In this document: piece after piece, positions 1 to 6,971 of the stretch
How positions within the stretch are numbered: position 1 is the stretch's first letter
How the letters are laid out: each line of letters starts with the position of its first letter
Source: Rhodothermales bacterium
GTDB lineage: Bacteria; Bacteroidota; Rhodothermia; Rhodothermales; VXPQ01
Reading direction: 5' to 3'
Length of the DNA stretch: 8,964 nucleotides
Assembly: GCA_028283985.1 (NCBI GenBank)
Contig: JANQSQ010000127.1
Coordinates: 1-8,964 of the forward strand
Made by a program: the position numbers and the translations under genes
Notes under the pieces: model-generated
Seen by the model: only the letters and a program-made list of their open reading frames with translations
Databases searched by the model: none
Told to the model about the DNA's origin: nothing

Positions 1-1768
1 CGATGAGCGTCGTATCCGCGTGCAGAGTGTGCAGCGTATCGGCCTCATAGAGTGCATAGATGTCCGCTATCGAGGCGCCTTCGTCGAAACGCGCAGCCGC
101 ATCCTCCAGAAGCGAGTCCGAAGCGCTTTGCAGGGAAATGGCCCGGATGCGGTCCGGCCATTGGTATGCTTCCGGCTGCATGGCGTAGTGGGCGCGCAGG
201 GCGGCGGAATCCCGGTCCGCAGCGGTCCAGACAGAGTCTTCCATCAGCGCAAACAGAACGAGCCCGTCGCGAAACTCCTGCATGATCTTGCCGAATTCGG
301 CGTCGCGTTCCTCGAGCCGGGCCGCTTCCGCATCCAGCGTCGCCTCGGTAACGAACGACGAAATGAGTTCGCGCACGGTGCTCTCGGTGTCGGATCCGGC
401 GCGGCTGCCCAGGCCGCCCGCCGTTTCGGCAAGACGCCCAAGCGTCCAGGTCGAGTCGCCGAGTACGAAAAACGTATCCGCCATGGCCGATTCGTCGAGG
501 CCGCTGTTGGGTAGAATCAGAATCGAGTCGGGGGGAATGCCGGCGAAGGCGCTCAGGACGAGCGCGGTGTCGATGCGCCCCTGTCTCGTTTGGACAATGT
601 CGCGGGCCAGCGCTTCTTCGGCCAGGCCCATGCGCGGCAACTGGCCCGCCAGGCTTTTCAGATCCTCGTAGGCTTCTTCGAAAGAAGGCAATTCTCCGCG
701 TTCCGTCAATTGGATGAGGTGAATCCCGAAAGAGGTCTCGACCGGCTCGGCTATGTCGCCGGGTTCGGCAAGTGCGAAGGCGGCCTCCCTGAAGGGTTCC
801 GGGATCGGCGTGGAATAGGAGATGGTTCCGATATCTCCTCCCCGGCCGGCGGACATCATATCTTCGGAATGTGCTGTCGCCAGTTGCGCAAAATCCGCTC
901 CTTCGTCGAGTTGCTTTTTAAGCGCCTCCGCCCGCGCAAGGGCGTTCGTGGAATCTCCGGGCGGGCCCGCGTGGCGGATCATGATGTGCGACACCTGGAT
1001 ATCCGGGACGGCGTCCATGCGTTCGTGCACCATGAGCATATGGTACCCGAAGCGGGTCCGGAACACCGGGGAAAGCCCCCCGACGGGGGTGTTGTAGGTA
1101 AACGACTCGAAGGGTTCGACCAGGTCCCCGCCCGTGAAAAATCCGAGCCGGCCCCGCGCGCCCCGCGCGTCTGCAGGACCTTGCGCGGAGGGATCCTGCG
1201 AATGGCGAACCGCCAGGTCGCCAAAATCCACCCCCTGAAGCACCGAATCGCGCAGGGCCTGCATGTGGAGATATGCTGCGAGCGTATCCTGCGCAGGGGC
1301 GTTTTCCGGGATGGCGAACAGAATGTGACTTACGTCCACCAGTTCCTGCCGTCGTTCGTGCAGGGTGCGAATAATCGGATCGATTATTTCCTTTTCCATC
1401 AGGAAGGGGCGGGCAAGCCGCAGCCGGTAGGACTGGATTTCTTCGAGAATGTCGGACCGCGCATGCATGCCCGCTTCTCTGGCGGCGGCCACTTTCAGCC
1501 GGAAATCGACATACCGCTCGAGAAAATCGCGGTAGGAGGCCAACGTGTCGACAATGGAGTTGCCGTTACTTCCCGTATGGGGGGCGTAGTTGGCCTCGAA
1601 ATCCTCGAGCGTAAGCAATGCTCCATCAAAAGAGGCTACGACGTCGGGGTTGTCTGCGCCGGGAACGGGCGTCGTGCGGGACAGCGATCCGCACCCTGCG
1701 GCAAGAGAAAGTCCAATGAATAATGCGGCCGGAGCGGCCCAGGAAACAGGTCTTGATCGGTTAAACAT
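1..1768 (-). CDS. SurA/PpiC-type peptidyl-prolyl isomerase lipoprotein (C-terminus off the window)
   Basis: Reading the minus strand from the ATG at 1768 gives an uninterrupted frame of 589 codons that runs off the left edge, so the C-terminus is missing. Residues 1-26 form a lipoprotein-like signal (MFNRSR..., hydrophobic stretch, then LSLAAGC with the candidate lipidated Cys26; Ala at -3 is slightly atypical). Residues ~45-135 are a SurA-like helical N-domain. A first parvulin domain spans ~142-250 (starts VSHILFAI; GFFTGGDLVEPF; ends FGYHMLMVHE). A second spans ~255-360 (IQVSHIMIRHAG; GGDIGTISYSTPIPEPF; FGIHLIQLTERG). A helical linker follows, and from ~535 (YQWPDRIRAISL) a third, diverged parvulin-like region begins. 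By family this is an envelope chaperone/proline isomerase that assists outer-membrane or secreted protein folding. It is divergent from gltX with about 290 bp between starts. The family call is strong; substrates are not inferable. Confidence 0.9.
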   Translation of the reverse strand, partial: MFNRSRPVSWAAPAALFIGLSLAAGCGSLSRTTPVPGADNPDVVASFDGALLTLEDFEANYAPHTGSNGNSIVDTLASYRDFLERYVDFRLKVAAAREAGMHARSDILEEIQSYRLRLARPFLMEKEIIDPIIRTLHERRQELVDVSHILFAIPENAPAQDTLAAYLHMQALRDSVLQGVDFGDLAVRHSQDPSAQGPADARGARGRLGFFTGGDLVEPFESFTYNTPVGGLSPVFRTRFGYHMLMVHERMDAVPDIQVSHIMIRHAGPPGDSTNALARAEALKKQLDEGADFAQLATAHSEDMMSAGRGGDIGTISYSTPIPEPFREAAFALAEPGDIAEPVETSFGIHLIQLTERGELPSFEEAYEDLKSLAGQLPRMGLAEEALARDIVQTRQGRIDTALVLSAFAGIPPDSILILPNSGLDESAMADTFFVLGDSTWTLGRLAETAGGLGSRAGSDTESTVRELISSFVTEATLDAEAARLEERDAEFGKIMQEFRDGLVLFALMEDSVWTAADRDSAALRAHYAMQPEAYQWPDRIRAISLQSASDSLLEDAAARFDEGASIADIYALYEADTLHTLHADTTLI

Positions 1769-2058
1769 GCTTTGGCGTGCGTATCTTATTTCGTTTTATT
1801 CCGTATACGGGCAGGGGCTATGTGCGCTTTATTTCCGGCGGCTTTATTTTTGCAGCCTTGCGTCATGCGGGCCCGATTCGTTTGGTCCGTTCCGCTTGCT
1901 GTTCGGATTCGAACCGACGTGGACGCACGCAGGCGGATACGGTTCCTTTCCGTACCGGATCGAAGCCCCGCGCGAGCGATCTTCTCCGCTAATTATTGCT
2001 TGCCGGACATTGTCCCTCTGCCCTGTATGTTTCGTATATATGCCCCGTACGTTCTGAC
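1769..2058. promoter_or_regulatory. Divergent intergenic region between the isomerase gene and gltX
   Basis: About 290 bp lie between the two divergent start codons and must carry the promoters for both genes. I could not place a convincing promoter: neither a sigma70 pair nor the Bacteroidota TTTG / TAnnTTTG pair fits with correct spacing. Neither start has a clear Shine-Dalgarno sequence (gltX is preceded by CGTACGTTCTGAC), which is usual for Bacteroidota-like genomes. The short reading frames here have no recognisable protein features. Confidence 0.35.
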
Positions 2059-3573
2059 ATGACTACATCTTCCGCGTCGAAAGTCCGGGTCCGTTTTGCG
2101 CCCAGCCCTACGGGGTCCCTGCACATCGGGGGGCTCCGTACGGCCCTGTTCAATTACTTCTTTGCTCGCAGCCGCGGCGGTACGTTCGTGCTGCGCATAG
2201 AGGATACCGACCAAACGCGTTTCGTGCGGGACGCCGAACGGAACATCCTGTCGGGCCTCGCATGGGTCGGTATCCGGCCGGACGAGGGGTCGAGAGAGGG
2301 GGGAGAGTTCGGTCCCTACCGCCAGTCGCAGCGGCAAGCCCTGTATGCGCTGTATGCGCAGCAACTCATCGACGAGGGGCATGCCTATTACGCCTTCGAT
2401 ACGCTGGACGAAATCGACGTTATGCGGGAGCGGCACGCCTCGGAAGGGGATCCTTCGCCCCAATACGATGCGGTCACAAGAGGGGAGATGACGAATTCGC
2501 TCGTACTGCCCGGCGAAGAGGTGCAGCGGCGCCTCGAGCGGGGGGATGAGTATGTCATCCGGCTGAAGGCGGATCCCGGAGGGCGCATCACGTTCCGAGA
2601 CCATATCCGGGGAAGGGTTTCCTTTTCGACGAGCGGGATCGACGACCAGGTGCTGATCAAGTCCGACGGCATGCCGACGTATCATCTTGCCAATGTGATC
2701 GACGATCACGATATGCGGATTACGCATGTGATTCGCGGAGAGGAATGGCTCTCCTCCGTGCCCAAGCACATCTTGCTGTACCGGGCGTTCGGTTGGGAAC
2801 CGCCTGAAATGGCGCATATGCCGCTTATTATGAACCCGGGCGGCAAGGGGAAATTGTCCAAGCGGCATGCCGCAGCGCAGGGGCTGCCGGTAACCGTGGA
2901 GCAATGCCGGCAGGCCGGGTACGAACCGGAGGCCGTGGTCAACTTTCTGGCGCTTCTCGGGTGGCATCCCGGCGAGGACAGGGAGCTGTTTACGCTCGAC
3001 GAGATGACGGAGCTTTTTTCGCTCGATCGGGTCAGCGGCGGAGGCGTGCAATTCGATGTGCGCAAGCTCAACTGGTTCAACCAGCAGTACGTTCGGGGAT
3101 TTTCCGTGGATGAGTTGCTGGAGCGGGCGGAATTCTGGCTTCGGGGCCTTCACAGCGCTTCGACGGTTGATTTATTCAAGGACGAAGCGCGCCAGCGCCG
3201 GATTGCGTCGCTCATGCAGCCCCGGATCGCGTTTGCGAAGGACCTTGCCGAAACGGGGGGGTATTTCTTCGAGGATCCGGCTGCGTATGACGAGACGGCT
3301 GTCGGAAAAAGATGGAAGGAAGACTCGGCGGAGCTTCTGAGCGTGTATGCGGACCGGCTGGAGGCGGCCTCCGCTTTCGATGCGGAGCAGGCGGAAGCGA
3401 TCTTACGGGCGCTTGCCGAAGAGCGGGGCGCGGGGGCAGGGCGCATCATTCATCCGGTTCGCCTTGCGGTGAGCGGCGTTCCCGGCGGGCCGAGTCTGTT
3501 CGAGATGATGGAAGTGCTGGGGAAGGATGTTTGTGCGCGGAGGATTCGGAAGGCGGTGGAGGTGTTGGGGTAG
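2059..3573 (+). CDS. gltX: Glutamyl-tRNA synthetase (GluRS), intact
   Basis: This class I aminoacyl-tRNA synthetase charges tRNA-Glu with glutamate in the cytoplasm. The 504-residue length is normal for bacterial GluRS. The signature FAPSPTGSLHIGG sits at residues 13-25 (HIGG is the family form of HIGH), the KMSKS equivalent KLSKR at 265-269, and the family block GWHPGEDRELFTLDEM plus LNWFNQQYVRG further on. The Rossmann core is followed by a helical anticodon-binding domain. The region that binds zinc in E. coli GluRS has no cysteines here, as in many bacterial homologues. I chose the ATG at 2059 because the conserved N-terminal strand (KVRVRFAPS) begins eight residues later; the frame is open upstream to a TTG at 1996, but those 21 residues are not family-like. 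Whether it also misacylates tRNA-Gln cannot be read by eye. It is monocistronic, divergent from the isomerase and followed by a hairpin. Confidence 0.97.
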   Translation: MTTSSASKVRVRFAPSPTGSLHIGGLRTALFNYFFARSRGGTFVLRIEDTDQTRFVRDAERNILSGLAWVGIRPDEGSREGGEFGPYRQSQRQALYALYAQQLIDEGHAYYAFDTLDEIDVMRERHASEGDPSPQYDAVTRGEMTNSLVLPGEEVQRRLERGDEYVIRLKADPGGRITFRDHIRGRVSFSTSGIDDQVLIKSDGMPTYHLANVIDDHDMRITHVIRGEEWLSSVPKHILLYRAFGWEPPEMAHMPLIMNPGGKGKLSKRHAAAQGLPVTVEQCRQAGYEPEAVVNFLALLGWHPGEDRELFTLDEMTELFSLDRVSGGGVQFDVRKLNWFNQQYVRGFSVDELLERAEFWLRGLHSASTVDLFKDEARQRRIASLMQPRIAFAKDLAETGGYFFEDPAAYDETAVGKRWKEDSAELLSVYADRLEAASAFDAEQAEAILRALAEERGAGAGRIIHPVRLAVSGVPGGPSLFEMMEVLGKDVCARRIRKAVEVLG

Positions 3574-3594
3574 GGGGGAGATGATATATCGCCT

Positions 3595-3620
3595 CGCGCT
3601 CGCCAGCCGCTGGCGGCGCG
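3595..3620 (+). terminator. Hairpin downstream of gltX, possible terminator
   Basis: Beginning 22 bp after the gltX stop, CGCGC-T-CGCCAG pairs with CTGGCG-GCGCG around a CCG loop: 11 base pairs with one bulged T. It is GC-rich and well placed for a terminator, but no T-run follows directly (CATGATCTTA), so it may instead act as an mRNA 3' stabiliser. Confidence 0.5.
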
Positions 3621-3848
3621 CATGATCTTAAGCGATGCGACAGGCTGTCCAACCGAGCTTGATCGTAATGCGCATCCCGTAATTTTTTTTAGTACGGCAC
3701 TAATAATTATTTATGGACAATTAGTATATGTATATCGTGAGTATTAGGCATTAATTCATGTTATTTACGTCTGTTTTTCTCACTATTGCCGATAGAGAGT
3801 TATACTCCACGTACATGCTATGCCGAACGGCGACCGGCTACGAATTAC
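3621..3848 (+). promoter_or_regulatory. AT-rich leader upstream of the histidine kinase
   Basis: Composition changes from GC-rich to AT-rich here, with an 8-T run at 3683-3690 inside the inverted repeat CCGTA (3677-3681) / TACGG (3693-3697), and AT-rich sequence from about 3700 to 3780. This is the likely promoter and leader region of the kinase, but I could not fix -35/-10 elements with acceptable spacing. The odd palindrome GACAG-G-CTGTC lies at 3639-3649. Confidence 0.35.
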
Positions 3849-5792
3849 ATGAAGCATTCCGACGGATCAGGACAAGCGAACGAGGTGCTGTCCGAGCGCA
3901 CCTCCCGACTGTGTGCGGCCATGCTGCGAATCGGCGCAAGCCTTGAACCGGACATTATTCTACGAGAGATCGTGGAGACCGCCCGCGAGCTGGCCGACGC
4001 CCGCTACGGCATTATTACGACCACCGATGCGACAGGGAAAGTTGAAGATGTAGTCATGTCCGGCTTGACTCCGGAAGAGCAGCAAAAATTGCTGGACTGG
4101 CCCGACGGCCTCCAACTGTTCAAACACTTTCGAGAATTACCCGGAGTCCTGCGTTTGACAGACCTGCCCGCCTACGTCGGCTCGCTGGGTCATTCGGCGG
4201 ATCTGATGCGCTCAAAGACGTTTATGGTTACTCCGATGCGTCATCGAGGCCGGTATGTCGGCAACTTTTTTCTCGCTGGCAAGCAGAGCGGACCGGAATT
4301 CACAAGCGAGGACGAGGAGATTCTGGTGATATTTGCGTCACAGGCGGCGATGGCCATCGCCCATGCCCACGCGCACCGCGATGAGCGGCGAGCCCGGGCA
4401 GACCTGGAGGCTCTGGTCGACACGTCGCCTGTGGGCGTGGCGGTCTTCGACATCAGGACAGGCAATTCGGTATTGTTCAATCAGGAAGCGAGGCGGCTGG
4501 TCGAAGGCATACGCGTGCCGGGCAGGACAGAGAAGCAGTTACTGGATATGGTAACATGCCGCCGAGCCGATGGGCGGGACGTTACGTTCGTCGAATTCAT
4601 GGCGTCGCTCAAATTCGGCAATTCCGAGACGGTGCGCGCAGAAACGGTCGAACTTTCAGTCGGTGACGGTCGGAGCGTCAAGATACTGATCAACGCCACG
4701 CCGATTCGCTCCGGCGACGGCATAACCGAATCGCTGATCGTCACCATGCAGGACCTGGCGCCGCTGGAGGAGCTTGAGCGGTTGCGAGCGGAGTTCCTCG
4801 GCATGGTGAGCCACGAATTGCAGGCTCCGCTTGCCTCTATCAAGGGTTCGGCCGCCACCGTACTGGAAGAGGTCGAGACACTGAACCGGGACGAAATCTC
4901 TCAGTTTTTCCGGATCGTCAATTGGCAGGCCAATCATATGCGAAGCCTGATAGGCGACCTCCTGGATACCGTACGCATCGACACGGGTACGTTATCGGTT
5001 TTTCCCGAGCCTGCGAACGTGTCCGATCTTGTGGAACGGGCAAGAACCTCTTTCCTGAGCGGGGGAAACCAGCATACCCTGCTCATCGACCTTCCGATGG
5101 AACTGCCCCGGATAATGGCCGACAGCCGGCGCATTGTCCAGGTGCTGCACAATCTCTTCTCGAATGCGGCCAGAAACGCTCCCGCGTCGTCTCCTATCAA
5201 TGTGGCTGCGCGCCAGGAGGGCGCTCACATCGCTATTTCGGTCTCTGACGAGGGCAGGGGCATACCCGAAAAATTGCTGCCGCACCTGTTCGAGAAATAC
5301 ACCGGATTCAGTAAAGATGCAGAGCAAGGGACCGAAGGGTTCGGCCTGGGACTTACCATCTGCAAGGGACTGGTAGAGGCTCATGGCGGACGCATCCGGG
5401 CCGAGAGCGACGGTGTGGGTATGGGTGCGCGGTTCACGTTCACGGTTCCGGTAGCCGAGGAAACCGTCACTGATGATGTAGTCCCGAACAACGGCTCCGA
5501 CAAGCCCGAAACCGTATCCGGGTCGGGGCGCATTCTCGTAGTGGACGATGATCCGCCGGCGCTTCGCTACATTCGGGACGTTCTTACGTCGGCGGGCTAC
5601 TTTCCTATCGTTACCGACACGATTTGCCGCCTGCGCCCGGGCGCTATGCCGCACCCGTTCTGCATGGGGACGCAGGGGTGGAGTTTGCCTTTTCGAGGAA
5701 TATGCAGTTCTCCCTTTTCTACAATCGCTACTTCGGGGTGGGAGGCGATGATGTGCCCGCCTTTTCCTTTTTCGGCCTCAAGTTTTCGTTGA
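3849..5792 (+). CDS. GAF-PAS sensor histidine kinase with broken receiver domain
   Basis: A soluble two-component sensor kinase (no membrane segment or signal peptide). Numbering from the ATG at 3849: GAF domain ~24-170, resembling the DosS/DevS style (SGLTPEEQQKLL, LPGVLRLTDLP, MRHRGRYVGNFFLAGK); PAS-like domain ~183-305; HisKA H-box FLGMVSHELQAPLASIKG with phospho-accepting His322; HATPase with N-box NLFSNAARN (~435), G1 DEGRGIP (~467) and G2 GFGLGLTICKG (~497). A receiver domain starts at ~560 (GRILVVDDDPPALRYI, acidic D566-D568), but after PIVTD at about 5615 the frame enters unrelated sequence and stops at 5792. The phosphoacceptor Asp, switch Thr and Lys of a receiver are therefore absent. 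The kinase core looks complete and could be active. In-frame TTG at 3786 is a less likely start, because those residues are not family-like. No partner response regulator is visible. Confidence 0.88.
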   Translation: MKHSDGSGQANEVLSERTSRLCAAMLRIGASLEPDIILREIVETARELADARYGIITTTDATGKVEDVVMSGLTPEEQQKLLDWPDGLQLFKHFRELPGVLRLTDLPAYVGSLGHSADLMRSKTFMVTPMRHRGRYVGNFFLAGKQSGPEFTSEDEEILVIFASQAAMAIAHAHAHRDERRARADLEALVDTSPVGVAVFDIRTGNSVLFNQEARRLVEGIRVPGRTEKQLLDMVTCRRADGRDVTFVEFMASLKFGNSETVRAETVELSVGDGRSVKILINATPIRSGDGITESLIVTMQDLAPLEELERLRAEFLGMVSHELQAPLASIKGSAATVLEEVETLNRDEISQFFRIVNWQANHMRSLIGDLLDTVRIDTGTLSVFPEPANVSDLVERARTSFLSGGNQHTLLIDLPMELPRIMADSRRIVQVLHNLFSNAARNAPASSPINVAARQEGAHIAISVSDEGRGIPEKLLPHLFEKYTGFSKDAEQGTEGFGLGLTICKGLVEAHGGRIRAESDGVGMGARFTFTVPVAEETVTDDVVPNNGSDKPETVSGSGRILVVDDDPPALRYIRDVLTSAGYFPIVTDTICRLRPGAMPHPFCMGTQGWSLPFRGICSSPFSTIATSGWEAMMCPPFPFSASSFR

Positions 5793-5818
5793 CGGTGCAC
5801 AAACCGAACGAGGAATAG
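5612..5818 (+). pseudogene. 3' fragment of an outer-membrane beta-barrel protein gene
   Basis: In the frame +2 to the kinase, about 65 residues read as the final strands of an outer-membrane barrel: GDAGVEFAFSRNMQFSLFYN, then RYFGVGG, then FSFFGLKFSLTVHKPNEE and a TAG stop at 5816-5818. Alternating hydrophobic/aromatic residues, a short turn between strands and a tail ending just after the last strand are typical. No start codon or N-terminal part exists: sequence upstream of about 5612 is the kinase receiver in another frame. I infer a deletion or rearrangement that joined the 5' part of a kinase gene to the 3' end of a barrel gene. The exact barrel family cannot be named. Confidence 0.6.
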
Positions 5819-5986
5819 GACACTCGCGGCGCATCGTATTGTGTCTCGACGACGCGGTCCAGCGGACGCACCGGGCTATTGCGGCTGCCAATGGCATGAA
5901 TTACAGCAAATAATCACGAAAAATCACAAATTATATCTAAATAATAACAGAACGGACATAATTATTTGCGTATGGTTATATGGTGA
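5819..5986. other. AT-rich spacer before the structured RNA candidate
   Basis: No reading frame with protein character is visible. From about 5900 the sequence is strongly AT-rich, with repeated AATCAC words near 5910-5927, and ends in TATGGTGA directly before the GC-rich RNA candidate. It could contain that RNA's promoter and, if the RNA is an omegaRNA, its guide would lie in the last ~16 nt. Confidence 0.3.
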
Positions 5987-6120
5987 GGGCCGGGTCAACC
6001 CGTGACGGAGCGAACGCGGTCAAGCTGAGTCGTTAGTCCCTGCGCGCGCCGGAGAGCAGGGCCGGGGCGGGCGAAGCGGCGAGATAGCCGGAAACCGGAG
6101 CCGAAGAGGCGGGCGGAGGC
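5987..6120 (+). ncRNA. Structured RNA candidate, HEARO/omegaRNA-like, no adjacent nuclease gene
   Basis: A sharply GC-rich ~134-nt block follows AT-rich DNA and has stop codons in the frame of the downstream tail (TAG at 6085). It folds locally into stacked hairpins: CGGG(5991-5994)/CCCG(5999-6002) with a UCAA loop; UGAC(6003-6006)/GUCA(6019-6022) enclosing GGAGCGAACGCG; CCCUGC(6038-6043)/GCAGGG(6056-6061); CCGG(6088-6091)/CCGG(6095-6098) with an AAA loop; and GCC(6100-6102)/GGC(6108-6110) with a GAAGA loop. Loops on the plus strand are purine-rich, favouring a plus-strand transcript. The order of these stems, the words GUCAACCCGUGA and GUCGUUAGUCCCUGC, and the position right after GTGA (5983-5986) recall HEARO RNAs, the omegaRNA guides of IscB nucleases. 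This is recall, not a covariance-model hit. No HNH/RuvC IscB gene is present, so it would be an orphan or trans-acting copy. Boundaries are approximate. Confidence 0.5.
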
Positions 6121-6483
6121 TTCTATGCTTTTGAGCTACGTGCAAAAACAGAGGATGGTGCTATAGGGCCGGCGGCAGCCTTTGTATCTATCAGGGTAGC
6201 TACTGCTATAGGCGAAGTACCTGACAGTGCGCTGCTTGCGAGCGCCTATCCTAACCCATTTAATGCGACAGCGGTCATTGAGTATACATTACCCTCTACG
6301 GGATACGTACGCCTTGCCGTCTATGATATGCAGGGCAGGATGGTGGATATCCTTGAGAGCGCTGTACTACCTGCTGGTATATACGGAGCACGGTTTGGTA
6401 ATGCTCTTGCTCTTGGCGCATATATGTGGAGGCTTGAGACAGAGACAGGAGCGGTATCGGGGATTGTAACTCACATTAGATGA
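6121..6483 (+). pseudogene. Headless T9SS type A sorting-domain tail, copy 1
   Basis: An open frame from 6088 to the TGA at 6481-6483 encodes the end of a secreted protein without a start or signal peptide. The first residues (FYAFELRAKTEDGAIGPAA) look like the last strands of a fibronectin-III-like domain. They are followed by a complete Por-secretion sorting domain: SAYPNPFNATAVIEYTLPS, VRLAVYDMQGR, LPAGIY, AYMWRLETE and a terminal THIR. In T9SS bacteria this ~80-residue beta-sandwich directs a signal-peptide-bearing cargo through the outer membrane and is then removed. Here the cargo is missing: the structured RNA lies directly upstream. Codons are noticeably more AT-rich (TAT CCT AAC CCA TTT AAT) than in the neighbouring sorting domain at 7862-8131, suggesting a different origin. 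Confidence 0.75.
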
Positions 6484-6528
6484 TACCACGCGATACAGAG
6501 CCTGACAGAAAATTCTGTACGACCATGG
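6316..6528 (+). repeat. 213-bp direct repeat, copy 1
   Basis: Matches 6972-7184 at a constant offset of 656 bp without indels and with six mismatches (6413, 6459, 6485, 6506, 6508, 6514), all transitions. It covers the last ~55 codons of the sorting domain, from AVYDMQGR, through the stop and 45 bp beyond to GACCATGG. Similarity ends abruptly on both sides. Confidence 0.95.
6505..6518. promoter_or_regulatory. Palindrome ACAGAA-AA-TTCTGT in repeat copy 1
   Basis: A perfect 6-bp inverted repeat with a 2-bp centre lies 21 bp after the sorting-domain stop. In copy 2 (7161-7174) it reads ATAAAAAATCCTGT and is broken by three substitutions. It could be an operator half-site pair or a small hairpin; no function is shown. 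Confidence 0.3.
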
Positions 6529-6536
6529 AGGGAGGT

Positions 6537-6758
6537 CTACCCGCCAATCCAGAGACCCAGGACGGTAACGGACGCGGCGGCCAAGGCAATGCCCGTACCT
6601 ATGCCCCAGAGCAGGGCACGGTTTACTTCGGCGCGCACGAAGTCTTTCGTGGCGGCTTCTTCCTGCCGTTCGGCGAACTGCGCGGCCAGTGCTTCGGCTT
6701 GTGGCTGATCGAATCCTGCGGCGGAGAGATTACGGGCTATGGAAAGGGTATCTATCAT
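6537..6758 (-). CDS. Small DUF1640-like coiled-coil membrane protein
   Basis: A 73-residue protein from ATG at 6758 to TAG at 6537. The N-terminus MIDTLSIARNLSAAGFDQPQ and the following AEALAAQFAERQEEAATKDF match the style of bacterial DUF1640-type proteins (D-T-L...R-x-L...AGF...QAEA...AT-K-x-D/E), which have an N-terminal helical motif, a coiled coil and one C-terminal transmembrane helix. Here the coiled coil is short and leads straight into a hydrophobic segment, LLWGIGTGIALAAASVTVLG, at about residues 49-68. Relatives are usually ~90-110 residues, so this is a short but apparently intact version. Function of the family in bacteria is not established. It lies antisense between the two direct-repeat copies, ending 8 bp from copy 1. 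An inverted repeat sits just upstream of its start. Confidence 0.72.
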   Translation of the reverse strand: MIDTLSIARNLSAAGFDQPQAEALAAQFAERQEEAATKDFVRAEVNRALLWGIGTGIALAAASVTVLGLWIGG

Positions 6759-6779
6759 GGCGGAGCCGGGCTTGTACCC

Positions 6780-6797
6780 TGAAACGAGTATGTTTCA
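6780..6797. promoter_or_regulatory. Inverted repeat TGAAAC-N6-GTTTCA upstream of the DUF1640-like gene
   Basis: A perfect 6-bp inverted repeat with a 6-bp spacer, 21 bp before the minus-strand start at 6758. The position fits an operator or a leader hairpin for that gene; this is inference from placement and symmetry only. Confidence 0.3.
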
Positions 6798-6971
6798 ATC
6801 TGTTTCCTGTTGATCGGGAAAAATATGCGTGAGCGTGCATGCGCAGGCAGTGGGTCGGACGCACCGATGCAGTCGACCGGCGGCAAGATGCACACACGAA
6901 ATAATATAGGGCAAAAGGGCCATAAGTGTTCCGTACGGCATGTTTACAACATCGGCCTCTCGCCGGGGGCC
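6798..6971. other. Spacer between the DUF1640-like gene and repeat copy 2
   Basis: No recognisable gene. It contains the 8-bp palindrome CCGTACGG (6931-6938) and presumably the promoter of the minus-strand DUF1640-like gene. A plus-strand frame from 6810 runs through it into the sorting-domain remnant, but its first ~54 residues (many Arg/Gly/Cys, no signal peptide) do not look like a protein domain. Confidence 0.35.

Noticed and set aside
590..1723. Long plus-strand reading frame (377 codons)
   Set aside because: It is antisense to the peptidyl-prolyl isomerase gene, whose minus-strand frame carries clear parvulin motifs. The plus-strand translation has no domain character.
1901..1920. Minus-strand tRNA T-arm-like motif (GGTTCGAATCC)
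   Set aside because: The T-loop is present, but one stem pair mismatches, no matching acceptor strand is found at tRNA distance, and no anticodon arm can be placed. Treated as chance or at most a fragment.
1993..3153. Long minus-strand reading frame (386 codons)
   Set aside because: Antisense shadow of gltX, which is unambiguous by HIGG and KLSKR motifs.
6480..6782. Plus-strand 100-codon frame starting in the ATGA overlap of repeat copy 1
   Set aside because: It lies opposite the DUF1640-like gene, is rich in Gly/Pro/Arg and has no recognisable features. The minus-strand gene explains the region better.
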